NCBI GenBank assembly: GCA_030830965.1
Contig: JAURLX010000007.1
Span: 1-34,808, forward strand
Source: Verrucomicrobiota bacterium
GTDB taxonomy: Bacteria > Verrucomicrobiota > Verrucomicrobiia > Opitutales > UBA953
Length of the DNA: 34,808 nt
Direction: 5' to 3'
Shown: positions 32,208 through 34,808 of the stretch, piece by piece
Position numbering within the stretch: the first letter of the stretch is position 1
Layout of the letters: the number at the start of each line of letters is the position of its first letter
The notes under the pieces: model-generated
The model's input: only the letters and a program-made list of their open reading frames with translations
Told to the model about the DNA's origin: nothing
The model's database searches: none
Position numbers and translations under genes: made by a program

Positions 32208-34808
32208 GTGAAAACCAACCTTGTCCGCTTCTGCACCCTCTTGGCCGCGTCCGCGCTCGCGGTTGAAATCCCCACAGGAGGCTCGGTTGCTGCAGGTGCA
32301 GCCTCCTTGTCCTCGTCGGGGAGCGTGCTCACGGTCGATCAGTCGTCGGCCCGCGCGGTCATCAATTGGCAGTCCTTTTCCGTAGGGGAGGGCGCCTCGG
32401 TGGTGTTCCGTCAGCCTGACGCCTCATCGGTGACCCTCAACCGCGTGGTGGGCGGGGATGCTTCCCGCATCGCCGGCAGCGTCACCGCGAACGGCTCCTT
32501 CTTCCTGATCAACCCCAACGGTGTCCTTTTCGCGTCCGGGGCGCAGGTGAGCGCGGCTTCGATCGTGGCCTCCACTTTGGCGATGGCTGACGCCGACTTC
32601 ATGTCCGGCAGGCACGTGCTGGAGGGCGCCGGCTCGGGCGTCGTCATCAATCGGGGCAATCTGACGGCCGTCGGTGACGGATCGGGAGGCGCCGTGGCCA
32701 TGGTGTCGGCCCAGGTCGTGAACGAGGGGACGATTCATGCCCATGGCGGACAGGTCCTGCTCGCCGCGGCTGACCGCGTCACGCTCGACCTCGGGGGACT
32801 GGTGGGGATTTCGGTCGACCGAGGGGCCGTCGATGCGCTCGTCGACAACGGCGGCGCCATCCGAGCCGACGGAGGCCGCGTTCTTCTTACGGCTCGCGCC
32901 GCGTCCGACCTCGCCTCCGCCGCGATCAACCATGACGGTGTGATCGAGGCCCGCACGCTGGCCACCGGAGAGAAGGGCACGGTGCTGCTGCTCGCTGACA
33001 TGCGTTCCGGACACATCGCCGCCGACGGCGCGGTGGACGTGAGCGCGCCGCTGGGCGGCGACGGCGGTTTCGTCGAGACCTCGGCCGGCAGCCTCTCCTT
33101 CGGAGAGCGTTTCACGGTCGACGCCTCGGCGCCTTCCGGACGCTACGGCAGCTGGCTGCTCGACCCTGACTACATCGAGATCGTGGCCGCCGGAGGACTC
33201 ACCGTGTCCGCCGCCAACGCCCAAGCTTCGGGGCTCGCCCAGGTCAGCGTGGCCACGCTCTCCTCCGCGCTCAATTCCTCGGACGTCATCCTGGAGGCCG
33301 CCCAGCAGATTGATTTCCAGGTCGCGTTCAACCACGTCGCCACACGCAATTCCACCCTCTCCCTGCTGGCCCCCACCATCAAGCTGGGCGGCGACATCAC
33401 CGTCACCGGAGCCAACGTTCTCGGGCTCAATTTCGGAGGCGTCTCCGGAGCGACGACTTACGCCGGCAATCTCTTCCTCTACAATCCGGGCAGCGGCGCC
33501 GTGGTCACCCGCACCCTGACCACCAACGGCGGCAACGTCCTCTTCAACGGCAACGTCGGCGGGGCGCAGAACTTCACCGTCGACGCAGGTCTGGGTGAAG
33601 TGAGGTTCGCCGCCACCATGGACGGCAGCTTCGCCGTCACCCAGCAGGTCTACGGCACCCTCGCCTTCAGCTATCAGGCCGGCGGCAACGTCAACTCGAT
33701 CTGCACGGTCGACTTCGTGAACGGCACGGTGTCATTCGATGACAATGGCGTCATCTCCCAGGTGAACCAGTTCCAGGCGGTCAGCGGATATGCGTTCAAC
33801 TTCCCCACCGGCTATCTGGTGATTCCCGGCGGGACGATCATGGACCTGAACGCCCAGCGCGTGCAGGTCACCATCTACGACCGGTTCGGAGTCGCCTACC
33901 CCAATCCGCCGACCACCGCGAACAACGGGCAGATGACCTTCGCTTCCGCGACGGAAGTTTCGAAGTTCGTGTTTGAGCAGACCAACGGAAGCTGGACGGA
34001 CATCCTCGCCCAAGGCGTCTCCTGGGTGACGACTGCCACGGCCACGAAGCCCCTCGATCTGACGGTCAAGGCCGCCAAGGTCACCGTTGACTCGGGGAAG
34101 ACGCTCGCCGTCAACGGCGACATCCGCATCTCGACGGGGAACTTCGTTAATAATTCGGGTTCCGGAGCGCTTAGCGCCGGTGCGGGCAAGACCTGGCAGG
34201 TGTGGAGTTCCAATCCGTCGCCCTTCGATCCGACGACCGGGGACGAGGACGGCGACGTGCCTTACGATTACAAGCAGTATGGTGCGACCTACGGAGTCAC
34301 CCTGCCGGCCGGCACGGGCAACGGCCTCTTCTATTCCTACCAGCCCCAGGTCAGCTTCGGTCTCACTGGCTCCATCACGAAGGTCTACGATGGCAACGAC
34401 TCCGCCACCAATCTCCTCAGGGCCAACTACACCGTCGGAGGCGGAGTTGACGGAGATGTGATCGGGCTCGGAGCCACGATGCCCGCTGCCGGAAACTACG
34501 ATGACAAGATGGCGGGCACTTCCAAGGACGTCACCGTCACCGGGCTCGGCTCCTCCCACTTCACCGCGATTACTTCCACCGGAAAGCCGGTCTACGGCTA
34601 CGGCATCGCCAGCTCCACCGTTGTCGGAAGCATCGGGACCATCACGCGCCGCACGATCACCGGGATTACGGGCGTGACGGCGCAGGACAAGGTGTACGAC
34701 GGCCTGACCGGGGCGACGCTGGACACGGCGTCGCCGGTCTTCGCGGGCCTGATCTCCGGGGACTTGCTGACGATCACGGGCGCGACGGGCGCCTTCGGGA
34801 CGGCGGAC
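32208..34808 (+). CDS. TPS-type filamentous-haemagglutinin-like protein with YDG repeats (partial, runs off the window)
   Basis: An open frame from GTG 32208 stays open for 867 codons to the window edge. The N-terminus has a signal-like stretch (VRFCTLLAASALAVE), then the two-partner-secretion domain: PTGGSVAAG, INWQSFSVGEGASVVF, LNRVVGGDASRIAGSV and the hallmark NPNG at 102-105 with VASTL. A WLLDPDYIEI segment (about 316) is typical of this protein class. Beta-helix-like repeats follow. Two YDG-domain motifs (KVYDG at 725-729 and 828-832, 103 residues apart) begin what is probably a longer repeat array. Such proteins are exported through an outer-membrane TpsB partner, which is not in the window, and act as adhesins or surface filaments. 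The start could be a different non-ATG codon nearby. Confidence 0.88.
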   Translation, partial: MKTNLVRFCTLLAASALAVEIPTGGSVAAGAASLSSSGSVLTVDQSSARAVINWQSFSVGEGASVVFRQPDASSVTLNRVVGGDASRIAGSVTANGSFFLINPNGVLFASGAQVSAASIVASTLAMADADFMSGRHVLEGAGSGVVINRGNLTAVGDGSGGAVAMVSAQVVNEGTIHAHGGQVLLAAADRVTLDLGGLVGISVDRGAVDALVDNGGAIRADGGRVLLTARAASDLASAAINHDGVIEARTLATGEKGTVLLLADMRSGHIAADGAVDVSAPLGGDGGFVETSAGSLSFGERFTVDASAPSGRYGSWLLDPDYIEIVAAGGLTVSAANAQASGLAQVSVATLSSALNSSDVILEAAQQIDFQVAFNHVATRNSTLSLLAPTIKLGGDITVTGANVLGLNFGGVSGATTYAGNLFLYNPGSGAVVTRTLTTNGGNVLFNGNVGGAQNFTVDAGLGEVRFAATMDGSFAVTQQVYGTLAFSYQAGGNVNSICTVDFVNGTVSFDDNGVISQVNQFQAVSGYAFNFPTGYLVIPGGTIMDLNAQRVQVTIYDRFGVAYPNPPTTANNGQMTFASATEVSKFVFEQTNGSWTDILAQGVSWVTTATATKPLDLTVKAAKVTVDSGKTLAVNGDIRISTGNFVNNSGSGALSAGAGKTWQVWSSNPSPFDPTTGDEDGDVPYDYKQYGATYGVTLPAGTGNGLFYSYQPQVSFGLTGSITKVYDGNDSATNLLRANYTVGGGVDGDVIGLGATMPAAGNYDDKMAGTSKDVTVTGLGSSHFTAITSTGKPVYGYGIASSTVVGSIGTITRRTITGITGVTAQDKVYDGLTGATLDTASPVFAGLISGDLLTITGATGAFGTAD

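Overview
The window is a GC-rich bacterial chromosome segment with short AT-rich islands confined to intergenic space. Several things point to Verrucomicrobiota, probably an Opitutales/Opitutaceae-type organism. These are a giant prepilin-like protein resembling the Verru_Chthon cassette A family, a Chlamydia-like class I ribonucleotide reductase (R2 with Glu ligands and no radical Tyr), two ExbB/ExbD pairs with a TonB receptor (Gram-negative envelope), and a start-site context that lacks Shine-Dalgarno sequences. The assignment is an inference from gene content; no 16S sequence is present.

Layout. 1-440: the 3' end of an rRNA operon (23S tail, spacer, 5S, strong hairpin terminator). 456-1871 (-): YihY/BrkB membrane protein. 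1872-2221: divergent control region with phased A-tracts and a pair of NrdR-like boxes. 2222-6652 (+): nrdB-nrdA, closed by a terminator. 6769-7479 (+): 6-phosphogluconolactonase. 7487-14275 (-): a two-gene unit of a 1990-aa prepilin-like protein and a 270-aa secreted partner of unknown function, read from an AT-rich divergent promoter region. 14409-18661 (+): exbB-exbD-M42 peptidase-xseB-dxs, mostly with overlapping stop/start codons. 18662-23221 (-): a complete TonB uptake operon (receptor, tonB, exbB, exbD, coiled-coil membrane protein) behind Fur-like boxes. 23393-27410 (-): CBS/DRTGG-type family II pyrophosphatase followed directly by RNase R. 27508-28587 (-): old yellow enzyme. 28627-31936 (-): nuoG-nuoH-nuoI fragment of complex I. 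32208-end (+): the start of a large TPS-type (filamentous haemagglutinin-like) secreted protein with YDG repeats. It begins at a GTG codon and is cut by the window edge.

How the parts work together. The left half holds housekeeping supply of deoxyribonucleotides and NADPH. The centre is envelope-centred: two proton-motive-force motor modules, one tied to an iron-type receptor and one to an isoprenoid/DNA-repair operon, plus a large surface or pseudopilin-like protein. The right half holds RNA turnover, pyrophosphate control, respiration and a surface adhesin. No tRNA gene, CRISPR array, insertion sequence or integrase was seen. The items most worth a second look are the Leu-substituted class Ic-like R2, the 1990-aa/270-aa pair, the phased regulatory DNA at nrdB, the uniform absence of Shine-Dalgarno sites, and the truncated YDG adhesin.
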